Assembly: GCA_965221505.1 (NCBI GenBank)
Contig: CBDCSI010000001.1
Span: 2,108,001 to 2,172,000, forward strand
Direction of reading: 5' to 3'
Length of the DNA stretch: 64,000 nucleotides
Source: CAZPXZ01 sp965221505
GTDB taxonomy: Bacteria > Pseudomonadota > Alphaproteobacteria > Rhodobacterales > CAZPXZ01
Made by a program: the position numbers and the translations under genes. Under the pieces are notes generated by a model. It did no database searches and was not told the DNA's origin. It saw only the letters and a list, made by a program, of their open reading frames with translations. Positions 18,685 through 27,969 of this stretch are shown one piece after another. How positions within the stretch are numbered: the stretch's first letter is position 1; the number at the start of each line of letters is the position of its first letter.

Positions 18685-19965
18685 CTACAGGGGCCGAAGC
18701 CTGATCTCCGAGCCCCCTTCCGACGGCCCGCCTTCGCGCCAGACGCCGGCCGCAGGCACGGCGAGAATCTCTCCGCTGCGCCGGAAGGCGGGCGCGGACG
18801 CGCGGGCGAGGATCGGACTGCGGCGCCATTCGGGCGACGCCGCTTCGAGCCTCTCCGCGTCCCTACGGCCCAACACGCCGGCGTCTACCGAACCGCTCCC
18901 GTCGAACCACACGCGCCATCGGCGGTCCCACAGGGCTTCCTGCCCCGCCCGCAACGGAATCGGCGGCTCGCAGCGAGCCGGCTCGCGCAGAACCAGGAGC
19001 CTCCCTCGCGCCGCCTTGCGCAGCACGCATCCGGCCAGGGTACGCCCGACCGGAGCGGTGTCGGGCGACCGCGTCCAGCGAACGACGCTTTCGAGCCGGG
19101 ACCGGCGCACCGGCAGCCACCCGCGTCCGGCGACGCCGCGCATCGACCGCGCGATCGCACGCGTCGCGATCTCCTCCTCCGCCGAGGCAAGTCGGCCCAG
19201 GTCCACGATCACCTCGCCGAGCGCCCCTCGCGCGGCGCAGCCTTGGAGGAACCTGCCCGCCTCCGCGTCCAGCGCCGACCGCGCGCGCTCCAGCCTGCCG
19301 GCCGTCCGGGCAAGCGCCGCCGGATCGATTTCCAGCTCGCGCATCGCCTGCCTCACCCGCACGCGTTCGAACTTCGCGTCCCGGTTCGACGGATCCTCGA
19401 TCCAGGGACGTTCCCGCGCCAGCAGCGTCGCCCGCAGCCGCTGCCGCGACACCGTCAACAACGGACGGATCACACGAACCCCGTCCCGACGGCAATCCGC
19501 CCGCATTGACGCGAGACCGTCCACGCCCGCACCGCGAAACAGGCGCATCAGCAAGGTCTCGGCCTGGTCGTCGAGCGTGTGCGCCAGCAGCACCGGAGCG
19601 CCGTCATGCTCGCCCGCCCAGCGGGCGAGACACTCGAAGCGGCGATTCCGCGCCCATTCCTGAAGGGCGGTTCCCGGCGCCGACCCGCGAACCCGGAGCG
19701 TCCGATGCCGAATGCCGGCCGCTCCGCACCATGCCGCGACCTGCGCGGCTTCCGCCGCCGCCTCCGGACGCAATCCGTGATCCACGGTGAGCGCGGTAAT
19801 CGTTCGGCCGCTCTTCCGGGCCCAGTCGCTTGCGAGAAACGCGAGCGCCATGCTGTCGCACCCTCCGGAAACGCCGACCGCCACCGAATCGGGAAGCGGG
19901 ATCGGGTCGAGGAGGCGGTCGAATTCCTCGGGCGAGAGCGGAAGCGTTCGATCTAGCTCCCGCAT
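18685..19965 (-). CDS. tilS: tRNA(Ile)-lysidine synthetase
   Basis: Modifies C34 of the CAU isoleucine tRNA to lysidine with ATP and lysine, changing its codon from AUG to AUA. 426 residues. The PP-loop GVSGGCDSMAL, TVDHGLRPEA and AHTLDDQAETLLMRLFRG identify it. The ATG at 19965 overlaps the end of cpoB by 13 bases. The gene is essential in most bacteria and its place between cpoB and ftsH is conserved. Confidence 0.95.
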   Translation of the reverse strand: MRELDRTLPLSPEEFDRLLDPIPLPDSVAVGVSGGCDSMALAFLASDWARKSGRTITALTVDHGLRPEAAAEAAQVAAWCGAAGIRHRTLRVRGSAPGTALQEWARNRRFECLARWAGEHDGAPVLLAHTLDDQAETLLMRLFRGAGVDGLASMRADCRRDGVRVIRPLLTVSRQRLRATLLARERPWIEDPSNRDAKFERVRVRQAMRELEIDPAALARTAGRLERARSALDAEAGRFLQGCAARGALGEVIVDLGRLASAEEEIATRAIARSMRGVAGRGWLPVRRSRLESVVRWTRSPDTAPVGRTLAGCVLRKAARGRLLVLREPARCEPPIPLRAGQEALWDRRWRVWFDGSGSVDAGVLGRRDAERLEAASPEWRRSPILARASAPAFRRSGEILAVPAAGVWREGGPSEGGSEIRLRPL

Positions 19966-20891
19966 CCCGCATCGCGCAATTCTCTGGCGACACGCGTCTT
20001 CAGCCGTTCGCTGGCATCCGGATACAGCGTGCCGACCAGATTGAACGCGTTGCAGGCTTCGTCGTCGTTGCCCTGCCGGGCCAGCGTCATTCCGACCCGC
20101 AAGAGGCTGTCCGGGGCCCGGTTCGAGTCTCCGTATTCCCGAACGACGGTGAGATGCGCTGCGGCCGCCGCCTGAAGCCGGTTCAATCCCAGCTGCGCCT
20201 CGCCGATCCAGTACCACGCGTCCGCAACCCGAGGGTCGTCCGGGTATGCGTCCACGAAGCCTTGGAACCGGGCGGCGGCATCTTCCAGGAATCCGTCCCG
20301 AAGCAGGTCCCGCGCCGCCTCGAATTGCTCGTCGGCCGTCTCCTGCCGGTCTTCCGGCACCTGAAGCCGCTCGAGCAGCGCAAGCGCCTGCGCCCGGCTG
20401 GGATCCTCTTCCGCCGCCGAAGCCGCCTCCTCCGGGATCGTCCCCGATTCGTCGACCGGACGAATGAGAACCCCGAGTTGCCCTTCCGGACTGGCCGGCC
20501 CCGGACCGATGCCGTCCTCCGCCTCGCCGGCCGGGTCCGGTCCCGGATTCGCGGCGAGCGGCACCCCCGACTGGAGGTCGGCCACCTGGACCCGCAGGTC
20601 GTTCACCAGCGCCTGGAGTTCGTCGGAAGACCGCCTCTGGTCGCGCTGGATCCGCTCCGCAAGGTCAGTGACGAAACGAAGCGACTGCTCGATGCTCGAA
20701 AGCCGGTTGGTCAGTTCGATCTGCAGCGCCTGTACGCGTCGCGCGAGCACCTCCGCGTCGTCCTGCGCCACGGCGGGCGCCGACGCAAGTACGAGCATCA
20801 CGGATCCGGCAAGGGCGACTTGCGCCTGTGCGCCGGCCCGCCGGACGGCGGCCTTCAAACCGGAACGGACTGCCGCGGCCACCGTCCGCAT
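19953..20891 (-). CDS. cpoB: Tol-Pal system protein CpoB (YbgF)
   Basis: Periplasmic protein coordinating peptidoglycan synthesis with outer-membrane constriction at division. 312 residues. Signal peptide about residues 1-42 ending APAVAQ, a coiled coil (about 48-95, LQIELTNRLSSIEQSLRFV region), a Pro/Glu-rich linker, and three TPR-like repeats in the last 140 residues (FEAARDLLRDGFLEDAAARF and following). It starts 14 bases after pal, the conserved pairing. Confidence 0.93.
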   Translation of the reverse strand: MRTVAAAVRSGLKAAVRRAGAQAQVALAGSVMLVLASAPAVAQDDAEVLARRVQALQIELTNRLSSIEQSLRFVTDLAERIQRDQRRSSDELQALVNDLRVQVADLQSGVPLAANPGPDPAGEAEDGIGPGPASPEGQLGVLIRPVDESGTIPEEAASAAEEDPSRAQALALLERLQVPEDRQETADEQFEAARDLLRDGFLEDAAARFQGFVDAYPDDPRVADAWYWIGEAQLGLNRLQAAAAAHLTVVREYGDSNRAPDSLLRVGMTLARQGNDDEACNAFNLVGTLYPDASERLKTRVARELRDAGCGS

Positions 20892-20905
20892 TCCGTAGCG
20901 TCGCC

Positions 20906-21430
20906 TCAGCTGGCCGGAATTCCGGAGACCACCGTCACGCCGCGACGATTCTGCGACCAGCAGGATTCCTCGGCGCAGACAGCGACCGGTCGTTCCTTGC
21001 CGTAGCTGACCGTCTGAATGCGGGATTCGTCGACCCCGGCACCGACCAGAAACGCCTTGACCGCTTCCGCGCGCCGCTCGCCGAGCGCCAGGTTGTACTC
21101 GCGGGTCCCGCGCTCGTCGCAATGCCCCTCGACGATCACCATGGCGGACTCGTTCACGGCCAGCCATTCCGCCTGCTGAAAGAGCGTCGCTTGCGCGTCC
21201 GCACTCAGGTCCGCCTTGTCGAAGGCGAAGAACACCCGGTCGCCGACCCGCTCCACGAAGTAGCGGCTGCTGTTCGCCGCCGGTTCGTCGGAATCGACCG
21301 CCGTCTCCGCGACGGTCTCGGACGGTTGCTCGACCTCGGTCGCCTCGACGACCTCCTCCGGGGCCTCGGAACATGCGGCAAGACCGAATGCCAGCACCAG
21401 AAACCCTACGGACACATGGCTTCGAATCAT
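20906..21430 (-). CDS. pal: Peptidoglycan-associated lipoprotein Pal
   Basis: Outer-membrane lipoprotein that binds peptidoglycan and TolB. 174 residues. Signal with lipobox LAAC, an acidic linker rich in Glu/Val, then the OmpA-like domain: FAFDKADLS, VEGHCDERGTREYNLALGERRA and SYGKERP. ATG 21430 has GGGAGGG seven bases upstream; a GTG five codons earlier lies within that site. tolQRAB, normally upstream, are not adjacent: the divergent neighbour is ihfA, so the Tol cluster is split here. Confidence 0.96.
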   Translation of the reverse strand: MIRSHVSVGFLVLAFGLAACSEAPEEVVEATEVEQPSETVAETAVDSDEPAANSSRYFVERVGDRVFFAFDKADLSADAQATLFQQAEWLAVNESAMVIVEGHCDERGTREYNLALGERRAEAVKAFLVGAGVDESRIQTVSYGKERPVAVCAEESCWSQNRRGVTVVSGIPAS

Positions 21431-21445
21431 CGACTGCCCTCCCAC

Positions 21446-21938
21446 ATTGGTGGATCAAATACTCGCCCCGACTTCACGGCTACCCCTGAGGCCGCCGCAG
21501 GCTACCCCGCATTCTCGCTGTCGAAATCGGGTTCGTTGCGCGGTTGGGCAGAGCGTAGCGCCCCTTCGGCGATTCGCAACCGCCTGCGGGGCGTTCCCGA
21601 ACGACCCGCGCGCGCTACCGCCGAGTGTCTCGGAGACCCGGACCGACCCCGCCGACGCCGGCTTCGTCGCCGACCCGTACGCCCGCCCCTACGGCCCCTG
21701 CGCCTTGCGGCGAGGGCGCGACCCGCATCGGGCAACCGGTGGAGGCGCGGGCACGAACGCGCGCCCGGGTCGCCGGCGTGCCGCTTGACCGCCCGGAGAG
21801 CCGATTCTATCCTGCGCCCGACCGACAGGCTTACAGGTCGCGCGGACGGGGGATGCCGGCGTCAGCCGCCCAGGCCGCGGCACGGTGGGGAGGCCGTGCG
21901 CGACGCAAGAATGAGCTACAGGGATACCAAAAACAACA
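21446..21938. other. Intergenic stretch between pal and ihfA
   Basis: About 490 bases between divergent pal and ihfA. No protein-like frame and no RNA gene recognised. It must carry the promoters of both; the final 30 bases before ihfA are AT-richer (an AAAAACAACA run) but I see no convincing -35/-10 pair. Confidence 0.4.
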
Positions 21939-22250
21939 ATGCCTGCGAACGTAACCCGTGTGGTGATTTCGAAAAGAGTCAGCCGACGCATCGGGCTCGG
22001 GCATGCCGAGACCGCCAGAATCGTTTCCGACACCATCGACACGATCTGCACGACGCTCCTGTCGGGCGAAAACGTTCGCCTTACCGGCTTCGGCGCCTTT
22101 TGCCTCGTCCAGCGAGCGGCGCGAGTCGCGCGCAACCCGAAGACCGGCGATCCCGCCATGGTGCCCGCGCGGAGATCGGTCACGCTCCGGCCCTCTCAGG
22201 CGCTCTTGAAGAAGGTCAGGCGGGGCCCCGTCCGTCTGCGCCGAATTTGA
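21939..22250 (+). CDS. ihfA: Integration host factor alpha-like DNA-bending protein
   Basis: HU/IHF family nucleoid protein, 103 residues. IHF-type features: an N-terminal helix pair, GENVRLTGFGAFCLVQRAAR (beta arm entry), and ARNPKTGDP followed by the DNA-minor-groove arm ending in RPSQALLKKV. In alphaproteobacteria ihfA is followed by a MerR-like gene, as here, which favours IHF-alpha over HU. It is more divergent and arginine-rich than usual, and plsX/fabH, its common upstream partners, are absent. Confidence 0.85.
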   Translation: MPANVTRVVISKRVSRRIGLGHAETARIVSDTIDTICTTLLSGENVRLTGFGAFCLVQRAARVARNPKTGDPAMVPARRSVTLRPSQALLKKVRRGPVRLRRI

Positions 22251-22645
22251 ACCCGCCGCGTCCGTTCGTCCCGATCCGCGAAGCCTGCGAGATCGTCGGA
22301 GAGCCGCAGCATATCCTTCGGTTCTGGGAGCGGAACATCGCGGAGCTTCGGCCCGCGAAGCGTGCCGGCGGACGCCGCTACTATCGTGAGTCGGACATTC
22401 GCCTGCTGCACGGCATCCGCATCCTGATCAGACGGGACGGTTTCACGCTGCGCGGCGTGCAGCGGTATCTGCATCAGCACGGCGCCAAGGCCGTGATGCG
22501 GCTGCATCGGAGCGAAACGACCGCCGAAGCAGCCGGCCGGAAGGAGGCGCTGCTCGAAGCCGCGGCAGCGTTGCGCGAATGCGCTCAGATCCTTCGCAGC
22601 GCCGGAGGCCCGCCGAACGCGCCGGGCGGGAGCGACGCGGGTTGA
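22247..22645 (+). CDS. MerR-family transcriptional regulator
   Basis: 132-residue DNA-binding regulator. Winged helix-turn-helix at residues about 8-75: PIREACEIVGEPQHILRFWE, GRRYYRESDIRLLHGIR and a dimerisation helix after it. No cysteines in metal-sensing positions, so not a metal regulator. I place the start at TTG 22247, whose last two bases fall in the ihfA stop (TTGA overlap); no ATG or GTG exists near the right place. This ihfA-merR pair is conserved in alphaproteobacteria; target unknown. Confidence 0.82.
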   Translation: MNPPRPFVPIREACEIVGEPQHILRFWERNIAELRPAKRAGGRRYYRESDIRLLHGIRILIRRDGFTLRGVQRYLHQHGAKAVMRLHRSETTAEAAGRKEALLEAAAALRECAQILRSAGGPPNAPGGSDAG

Positions 22646-22753
22646 ACCGGACGCGAACGGCGAACGCCAGTCACGCAGCGTCGGCGCCTGCGTCGCGCGG
22701 CCCGCTTCGCCGCCGGTTGCCAAACCGGCTCCGGCGCCGTACCTTCTCCGTGT

Positions 22754-22830
22754 CGGGCCGTAGCGCAGCCTGGTAGCGCGCATGCATGGGGCGCATGAGG
22801 TCGTGGGTTCGAATCCCGCCGGCCCGACCA
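22754..22830 (+). tRNA. tRNA-Pro (anticodon GGG)
   Basis: Complete cloverleaf: acceptor arms CGGGCCG and CGGCCCG (22754-22760 with 22820-22826), D arm with GGTAG, anticodon stem CATGC/GCATG with a seven-base loop ATGGGGC giving anticodon GGG, T arm GTGGG-TTCGAAT-CCCGC, and an encoded CCA at 22828-22830. It reads CCC (and CCU by wobble), the abundant proline codons in this GC-rich genome. dcd starts 46 bases downstream. Confidence 0.95.
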
Positions 22831-22876
22831 CGACCGAAGAACCGGCGAAAGCGGCGACGTCCGGAGCAACGACCGC

Positions 22877-23983
22877 ATGAGTCAATTGGTCGTCGGGGAC
22901 GCTCAGGGAATCTTGCCGTCGCAGCGGATCCGGGAGCTCGCCGAAATGGGTGCGCTCGGCGCTGATGCGCCTCTCGACGCGCGCCAGATCCAGCCTGCCA
23001 GCCTCGACCTGCGGCTCTCGGGTTCCGCGTGGCGGGTGCGGGCCAGCTTTCTGCCCGGAAGCGACGCGAGCGTGGCGGAGCGACTGGACGACCTGGCGAT
23101 GCACAGGATCGACCTTGCGGACGGCGCCGCGCTCGAGACCGGCTGCGTCTACGTCGCGGAACTCCAGGAGCGACTGGCGCTTCCCGGCGACGTGTCCGCC
23201 ATCGCCAACGCCAAGAGCTCGACCGGGCGGCTGGACGCGTTCACCCGCCTGATCGCCGACCGGTGTTCCGAGTTCGACCGAATTCCGGCGGGCTACCGCG
23301 GCCCCCTCTACGCCGAGATCAGCCCCCGCACCTTCAGCCTCCTGGTCCGCACCGGCTCGAGGCTGAATCAGATCCGCTTCTCGCGCGGACGCCCCTCCGT
23401 ATCCGGCCAGGCGCTCCGCGCCCTGAACGCCGCCTCGCGCATCGTCGGCAGCGAACACGCCAACATCGACGCCGAGGGCCTCCGGTTCAGCGTCGACCTC
23501 GAGCCCGACGGCGACAGTCCGCCGGGCTGGCGAGCGAAGCGCCATTGCGGACTGATCGACATAGACCGGCCGGCGTCCTGTCGCGCGTCCGACTTCTGGG
23601 ACCCGGTGCAGGTCCAGGACGGGGAACTCATCCTGGATCCCGGAGCCTTCTACATCCTGATGTCGCGAGAGTCGGTTCGAATCCCGCCGGGCTACGCGGC
23701 GGAGATGAACCCCTATCTTCCCTTCGTCGGCGAGTTTCGGGTCCACTATGCGGGATTCTTCGACCCCGGTTTCGGATACGGCCTGCCGAACGACGAGGGA
23801 GCGCGCAGCGTGCTCGAGGTCCGGTGCCACGAGACCCCGTTCGCGCTACGCCACGGTCAGGTCGTCGGGCGACTGGTGTTCGAGGAGATGCTGGAGACGC
23901 CGACGCAGCTCTACGGAGCCGCGCTGGGTTCGAATTACCAGGGTCAACAGCTTCGGCTCGCGAAGCATTTCCGTACGGATTGA
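22877..23983 (+). CDS. dcd: 2'-deoxycytidine 5'-triphosphate deaminase, long form
   Basis: Deaminates dCTP to dUTP for dTMP synthesis. 368 residues, the two-repeat alphaproteobacterial form (DCD_N family) rather than the 190-residue Dcd. Visible motifs: IQPASLDLRLSG, AIANAKSSTGRLD (catalytic Ser/Arg loop of the first repeat), YAEISPRTFSLLV, and in the second repeat LDPGAFYILMSRESVRIPPG and the acidic GPxx-type MNPYLPFVGEFRVHYAGFFDPGFG. Stand-alone gene behind tRNA-Pro. Confidence 0.93.
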   Translation: MSQLVVGDAQGILPSQRIRELAEMGALGADAPLDARQIQPASLDLRLSGSAWRVRASFLPGSDASVAERLDDLAMHRIDLADGAALETGCVYVAELQERLALPGDVSAIANAKSSTGRLDAFTRLIADRCSEFDRIPAGYRGPLYAEISPRTFSLLVRTGSRLNQIRFSRGRPSVSGQALRALNAASRIVGSEHANIDAEGLRFSVDLEPDGDSPPGWRAKRHCGLIDIDRPASCRASDFWDPVQVQDGELILDPGAFYILMSRESVRIPPGYAAEMNPYLPFVGEFRVHYAGFFDPGFGYGLPNDEGARSVLEVRCHETPFALRHGQVVGRLVFEEMLETPTQLYGAALGSNYQGQQLRLAKHFRTD

Positions 23984-24259
23984 GCAGAACCCTGTCTTCG
24001 CGGTGCCTTCGCAGGCATCCAGGATCCGCCCGGCTTCGAGCGATCCCCCGTCCCGACGAATTCGCCGGTCCGACCGGAGACTCGCCGCCCGCGGCCGCCC
24101 CCGCACTCCACGCACCGGCGATTCCGGTTCGCACTGCACGAACGGACGAGCCGCACGGCATGCGAGGGGCGATGCTGCCCCTCGCCGCCAGCGCCACGGA
24201 CGGCACGTTCCGCGAACGTCTCCGTTTGAAGGCGATCGCGACCGAGCGGTCGTCGCACG

Positions 24260-24856
24260 CTACGGAGTCTGGATATACCCGCGGCTGTTGACGGTCAGGT
24301 CGTCCACGTCCAGAAACTCGACGGTCCTGACCTGATCGTTGCCCTGGGAATCGAGGTTGTTGTTGCAGGTCGTCTCGATACGGCACTTGGTTCCGGACGA
24401 GCCCGCTTCGGTGACGTTCGCGTCCCAGCAACTCTCGCTTGCGTCGCTCTCGTTCCACTGCGCGAGGCAACTGGCGTCCGTGACCGCGTCCGCGGGCTGA
24501 CAAACGCCCTGATTTCCGCAGCACTTGACACCGGTAATTCTGGTTTGGGCGATCGTGGAGCCCCGTCGGGTTATCTTTCCGGAATTCGAGTCGCCGGTAA
24601 AGCCGACGGTCTTGCTGTCGCCCGCCGTGTTGGCCTCCACCAGAGCGACGATCTTCCCGGGGTAACCGGCGCACGAGCGGGTGAGCGTATAGCTTGCCCT
24701 GTCGTTCGAACCGTAATCGGGGTTGGTCCAGGATGCGCTCAGGCAATTTGAAGCGTCGAGGTCGATCCTACCGGTACACGTCGCCGACGCGGTGTCGACC
24801 GTCGTCACGCCGAATACGGCAACCAAGCAGGAAAACATAACTGATCGCGCGTTCAT
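24260..24856 (-). CDS. Secreted 10-cysteine protein of unknown function, copy 1
   Basis: 198 residues with a clear Sec signal peptide (about 1-25, ending TASA). The mature part is acidic, Asn/Ser/Thr-rich and has ten cysteines in the same places as its neighbour at 25546-26136; signature segments are SYTLTRSCAGYPG, ITGVKCCGNQGVC and DASCLAQWNESDASESCWD, and the end reads DDLTVNSRGYIQTP. Disulfide-bonded and extracytoplasmic is the safe inference. The closing cysteine-spaced half loosely recalls the cyanovirin (CVNH) lectin pattern, but this is weak. I do not recognise the family. Confidence 0.75.
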   Translation of the reverse strand: MNARSVMFSCLVAVFGVTTVDTASATCTGRIDLDASNCLSASWTNPDYGSNDRASYTLTRSCAGYPGKIVALVEANTAGDSKTVGFTGDSNSGKITRRGSTIAQTRITGVKCCGNQGVCQPADAVTDASCLAQWNESDASESCWDANVTEAGSSGTKCRIETTCNNNLDSQGNDQVRTVEFLDVDDLTVNSRGYIQTP

Positions 24857-25545
24857 GTCGGTCTCCTTTCAACGGCGCTCGCGCCCGACGGTCTCGAGCC
24901 CGTCGGAACACCGGAGCATGCGCCGAAGCGTATTGCATGCAACGAGAGATAGCAAACGACTACGCGTCCTGCAGCCAGCGCAGTCGCGACCTAGTCGAGC
25001 GCGAGCGCGGCAAGGCGAAGAATCGGCAAAAGCGGCGAGACGCGCCGATCGGTATCTCGAAACGGTCGAGGCAAGCGTCCCTGCCTGTCTCCCTCGGCCG
25101 CCGGCCAGGGCGTCAAGGATCCGCGTGAGTTGTCCGTCCGGCCTTCACCCCGGCGGGCACCGGGACCGGTTTGCCTAGCAAGACGGGCCGCAACTGCGGT
25201 TTATGTGGCGCTCGCCTTCGGATCGAGCGCGGATCGCCCCCGCGACGCTGCGGAACGCGTGGAGCTTCGGCGGGACACGAATCTCGAGGCAACACAAAAA
25301 CGCCTCCGTCCCGGAATTCAACACGGCGGCGAGTCCGTTCGAGCGCGGCCCAAATTACGCCCGCCAAACCGCACGGTCGCCGTTCGCGACTTGACGGCTC
25401 GTCGCTATCGGCTTGCACGACGCGGACGCCGGCGGACCCCTGTGCCTGCCCAGGGGGCATTCGCTCTGCCCCAGCATTTCCCGGGATCGCTTACCGTGCG
25501 AGCGCCTCGGACCCGCAGCGAACGAGACCCAAGCGGTCCTGGGAC
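24857..25545. other. Spacer between the two paralogous secreted-protein genes
   Basis: About 690 bases with no credible gene; the only longer frames are arginine/proline-rich translations of GC-rich spacer. It contains the promoter of copy 1 and presumably marks the unit of tandem duplication, but I see little similarity between this spacer and the one upstream of copy 2. Confidence 0.4.
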
Positions 25546-26136
25546 CTACGGCTCCTGTATATACCCGCGGTTGTTGACGGTCAGGTCGTCCACCTTCAAA
25601 AACTCGACGACCCGATACTGATCGTTGCCGTGGGCGTCGAGGTTGTTGTTGCAGGTCGTCTCGATTTCGCACTTGGTGCTGGTCGAACTCTCTTCGGTAA
25701 CGACCGCGTCCCAGCAACTCTCGCTTGCGTCGCTCGCGTTCCACTGCGCGAGGCAACTGGCGTCCGTGACCGCGTCCACGGGCTCACAAACGCCTTGACC
25801 TCCGCAGCACTTGACGCCCGTGATCCTGGCCGGATCGGTGGGCCAGCCTCGAAGTATTGTTCCCGAAGACGAGTCGCCCGTAAAACTGACCGTTGCGGCG
25901 GCCCACGATGTTTGGGACTCGACCCGCGCAACGATCGTCCCGGGATAGCCCTCGCACGCGCGAGTGAGCGTATAGCTGGGCCGGGTCATCCAATTCCCAG
26001 GGTTGTTCCAGGAGGCATCCAGACAACTCGAACTGCTGTGATCGATCTTTTCGGTACAGGACGCCGACGCGACGTCAATCGTGACCGCGCTAAACACTAC
26101 GGCCAAACCGGCGAGCGCTATCCTTCTCGTGTTCAT
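25546..26136 (-). CDS. Secreted 10-cysteine protein of unknown function, copy 2
   Basis: Paralogue of the gene at 24260-24856; 196 residues. Signal peptide (residues 1-25, ending VASA), then ten cysteines at matching positions. The C-terminal halves are nearly the same (TDASCLAQWN, SDASESCWDA, TTCNNNLD, VDDLTVN), while the middle (about 45-95) has diverged, for example AATVSFTGDSSSG against KTVGFTGDSNSG. ATG 26136 has GAGGAG 8 bases upstream; a TTG nine codons earlier is less likely. Copies lie head to tail, so they arose by tandem duplication. Function unknown. Confidence 0.75.
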   Translation of the reverse strand: MNTRRIALAGLAVVFSAVTIDVASASCTEKIDHSSSSCLDASWNNPGNWMTRPSYTLTRACEGYPGTIVARVESQTSWAAATVSFTGDSSSGTILRGWPTDPARITGVKCCGGQGVCEPVDAVTDASCLAQWNASDASESCWDAVVTEESSTSTKCEIETTCNNNLDAHGNDQYRVVEFLKVDDLTVNNRGYIQEP

Positions 26137-26837
26137 TTCCCAGTCTCCTCGCAATTCCTTCAAGCCGGACGCAGGGCGCTACCCGCCGGCTGGGCAAAAT
26201 TATATTGCTGCCCGGCTGATACCGCAAGACCGCCTCGCGAAAGGCGACTTCCGTCGCGTTCAAGTGCCGCGTGGTACCGAGAACGCAAGCGGTCGGCAAG
26301 CGGCAACGCCCTTCCGACATCGTCCGGAGTTGCAGACCAGACGTTCAATCCTCCCTCCTACCGCGAATTCCGGATCGAGAACTCGTTTGAATCCGGGCAT
26401 CGAAGCGGATGTCGGAGAATTCCTCTGCCGACTTCGTGACGTCCGTGGGAGCGCGCCGAATTGCGACCCTCTCCCAAGCTGACCGCGCGGACAGATTCAC
26501 TACTTCGGAGGATGTACGCGCCGGGCGCTGCAGCGCGTTTTATTGAAAACGCGACCGGACAAAGTCGAGCGCGATCGAGAGCCGGCACGCGCGTGCCGTA
26601 TCGAATTGCGTCGAATCCCTGTCGCACGTTATTTCGAGCGGTCGGCAACTCCGACGCTCCGTCCGCAAGTCGCGCGCCGCAGCGTTCGACGCCCGATTCC
26701 CGGTTGCGGACTACGGGACGACAGCCTGCCCCTCCCGGATCGCGCACCGGCGCTCGGCGCACCCCGGGTCACAGCCGTGCGGAGGCGGAACCGGTCGTGC
26801 CCGACCGAAGAGGAAACCACGAGATCGGAGTCCGGTC
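26137..26837. other. Non-coding stretch between the secreted-protein genes and the RES toxin
   Basis: About 700 bases without a recognisable gene, RNA or repeat. Open frames are arginine-rich and unlike the neighbours. It holds the promoter of copy 2 of the secreted proteins. Confidence 0.4.
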
Positions 26838-27530
26838 TCAGGCCCAGGATTCCTCGATCTCGATTTCGGGTACCGGCGACCCCGTCCAGCTGAACCGATA
26901 GCGCGCGCTCCTCCTCACGTTTCCGACGAGCGCGGGCCGGAAGCACGCCAGACAGATGCCGCCCGGGCGCCGCACGCTCGGGTAGACGATCCCGGGGGAC
27001 TGCGCCTCGAGAAGGGATTCGGCCAGGAGCTGGGCTTGGACGTAGCTCTCCGGGTCGAGGCAGCTCCGGTACGACTCGTCGCCCCGAATGTCATGAAATT
27101 CCCCGCCGAAGTCGGCGAGATAGTCGTCGTAGGTGACGCTTTCCTCCTGCACGCCGATCTCGAAGAGCTCGACCCACTTGTGCCAGGCTATCTCGGCTTG
27201 CGACGTCGCGAAGTCAAATCCCGCGTACCATGCGCCGCGGTCCGGTCCGCTGAAGCGGCAACCGAGCGGATGCCCGTGCGTGAACGCGGCGTTGACGACG
27301 CGAAAGTGCGGAATGCCGAACACCAGTTCGTCCGGCCCGATGCCGGGCGACCGGTCGTTCTCGGCCAGAAGACGGTCGTTGGTTGCGTGATCCAGGTCGA
27401 AGATTCCCTGCAGATGCGTATCGTCGTCGGCGATCCGAACGAGCACGCTCGAACCGTCCGCGCTGAACTTCGACGGAACCAGGCGGTGCGTATCGTTTTG
27501 GCGGATACGGGTGCGCGGGGGTTCGATCAC
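26838..27530 (-). CDS. RES-domain NAD-degrading toxin
   Basis: 230 residues, toxin of the RES-Xre type II family; characterised members deplete NAD+. The name-giving residues can be placed: Arg in LGCRFSGPDRGAWYAGFD, Glu in SQAEIAWHKW, and Ser in LEAQSPGIVYPSVR. GTG start at 27530 overlaps the antitoxin stop as GTGA, so translation is coupled, with the antitoxin first. The protein is slightly longer than the usual RES (about 150-200 residues), with the extra at the N-terminus (residues 1-50). Confidence 0.88.
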   Translation of the reverse strand: MIEPPRTRIRQNDTHRLVPSKFSADGSSVLVRIADDDTHLQGIFDLDHATNDRLLAENDRSPGIGPDELVFGIPHFRVVNAAFTHGHPLGCRFSGPDRGAWYAGFDFATSQAEIAWHKWVELFEIGVQEESVTYDDYLADFGGEFHDIRGDESYRSCLDPESYVQAQLLAESLLEAQSPGIVYPSVRRPGGICLACFRPALVGNVRRSARYRFSWTGSPVPEIEIEESWA

Positions 27531-27964
27531 GTTCCGCTCCGCCGCGCGTCCAGGAGCTTGCGTAGCGTCGCGAATGCGGGCAACCCGCCCTGCATCAGGA
27601 ACCGGTGCGGCGTCGTCCCTCCGAAGATCCGGTTCGAATTCGGAAGGCGGATCCAGCGATCCGCGAGTTCTTCGCTATAGAGCAGGTTCAGCGCCTTGAA
27701 AATTCCGACGAGATACGAGATTCGGCGGAGCCGGTCCTCGTCGAGCACCCGCTCCCGCCCCTTCTTCAGCGCGTAATAGGCGCCGTTGGACATTCCTCCA
27801 AGGAGCGTTCGCGCGTCTTCGTCGCGGATCTTCCAGCGCGCCATGATATTGAAGAAAGCCCGGGCGGCGTCCGCGCTCAGCCGCTCTCGCTCCTCTCGAC
27901 GGGACAGATCGACCAGCGGCGAAACGGCGTGGCGGGTCGCGGGATAGCGAGCTGGCAGGGGCAT
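27527..27964 (-). CDS. Xre/MbcA/ParS-type antitoxin of the RES toxin
   Basis: 145 residues. An N-terminal helix-turn-helix-like half (ADAARAFFNIMARWKIRDEDARTLLGG) and the C-terminal toxin-binding domain of the MbcA/ParS/Xre family (LLYSEELADRWIRLPNSNRIFGGTTPHRFLMQGG). It neutralises the RES toxin and represses its own operon. I chose ATG 27964, four codons inside the longest ATG frame, because it has GGAG six bases upstream; ATG 27976 is the alternative and its codons include that site. Confidence 0.88.
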   Translation of the reverse strand: MPLPARYPATRHAVSPLVDLSRREERERLSADAARAFFNIMARWKIRDEDARTLLGGMSNGAYYALKKGRERVLDEDRLRRISYLVGIFKALNLLYSEELADRWIRLPNSNRIFGGTTPHRFLMQGGLPAFATLRKLLDARRSGT

Positions 27965-27969
27965 GATAT

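Noticed and set aside
22700..22900. tRNA-Pro as an integration site for an island
   Set aside because: The tRNA is whole and no repeat of its 3' end or integrase was found nearby; dcd follows directly.
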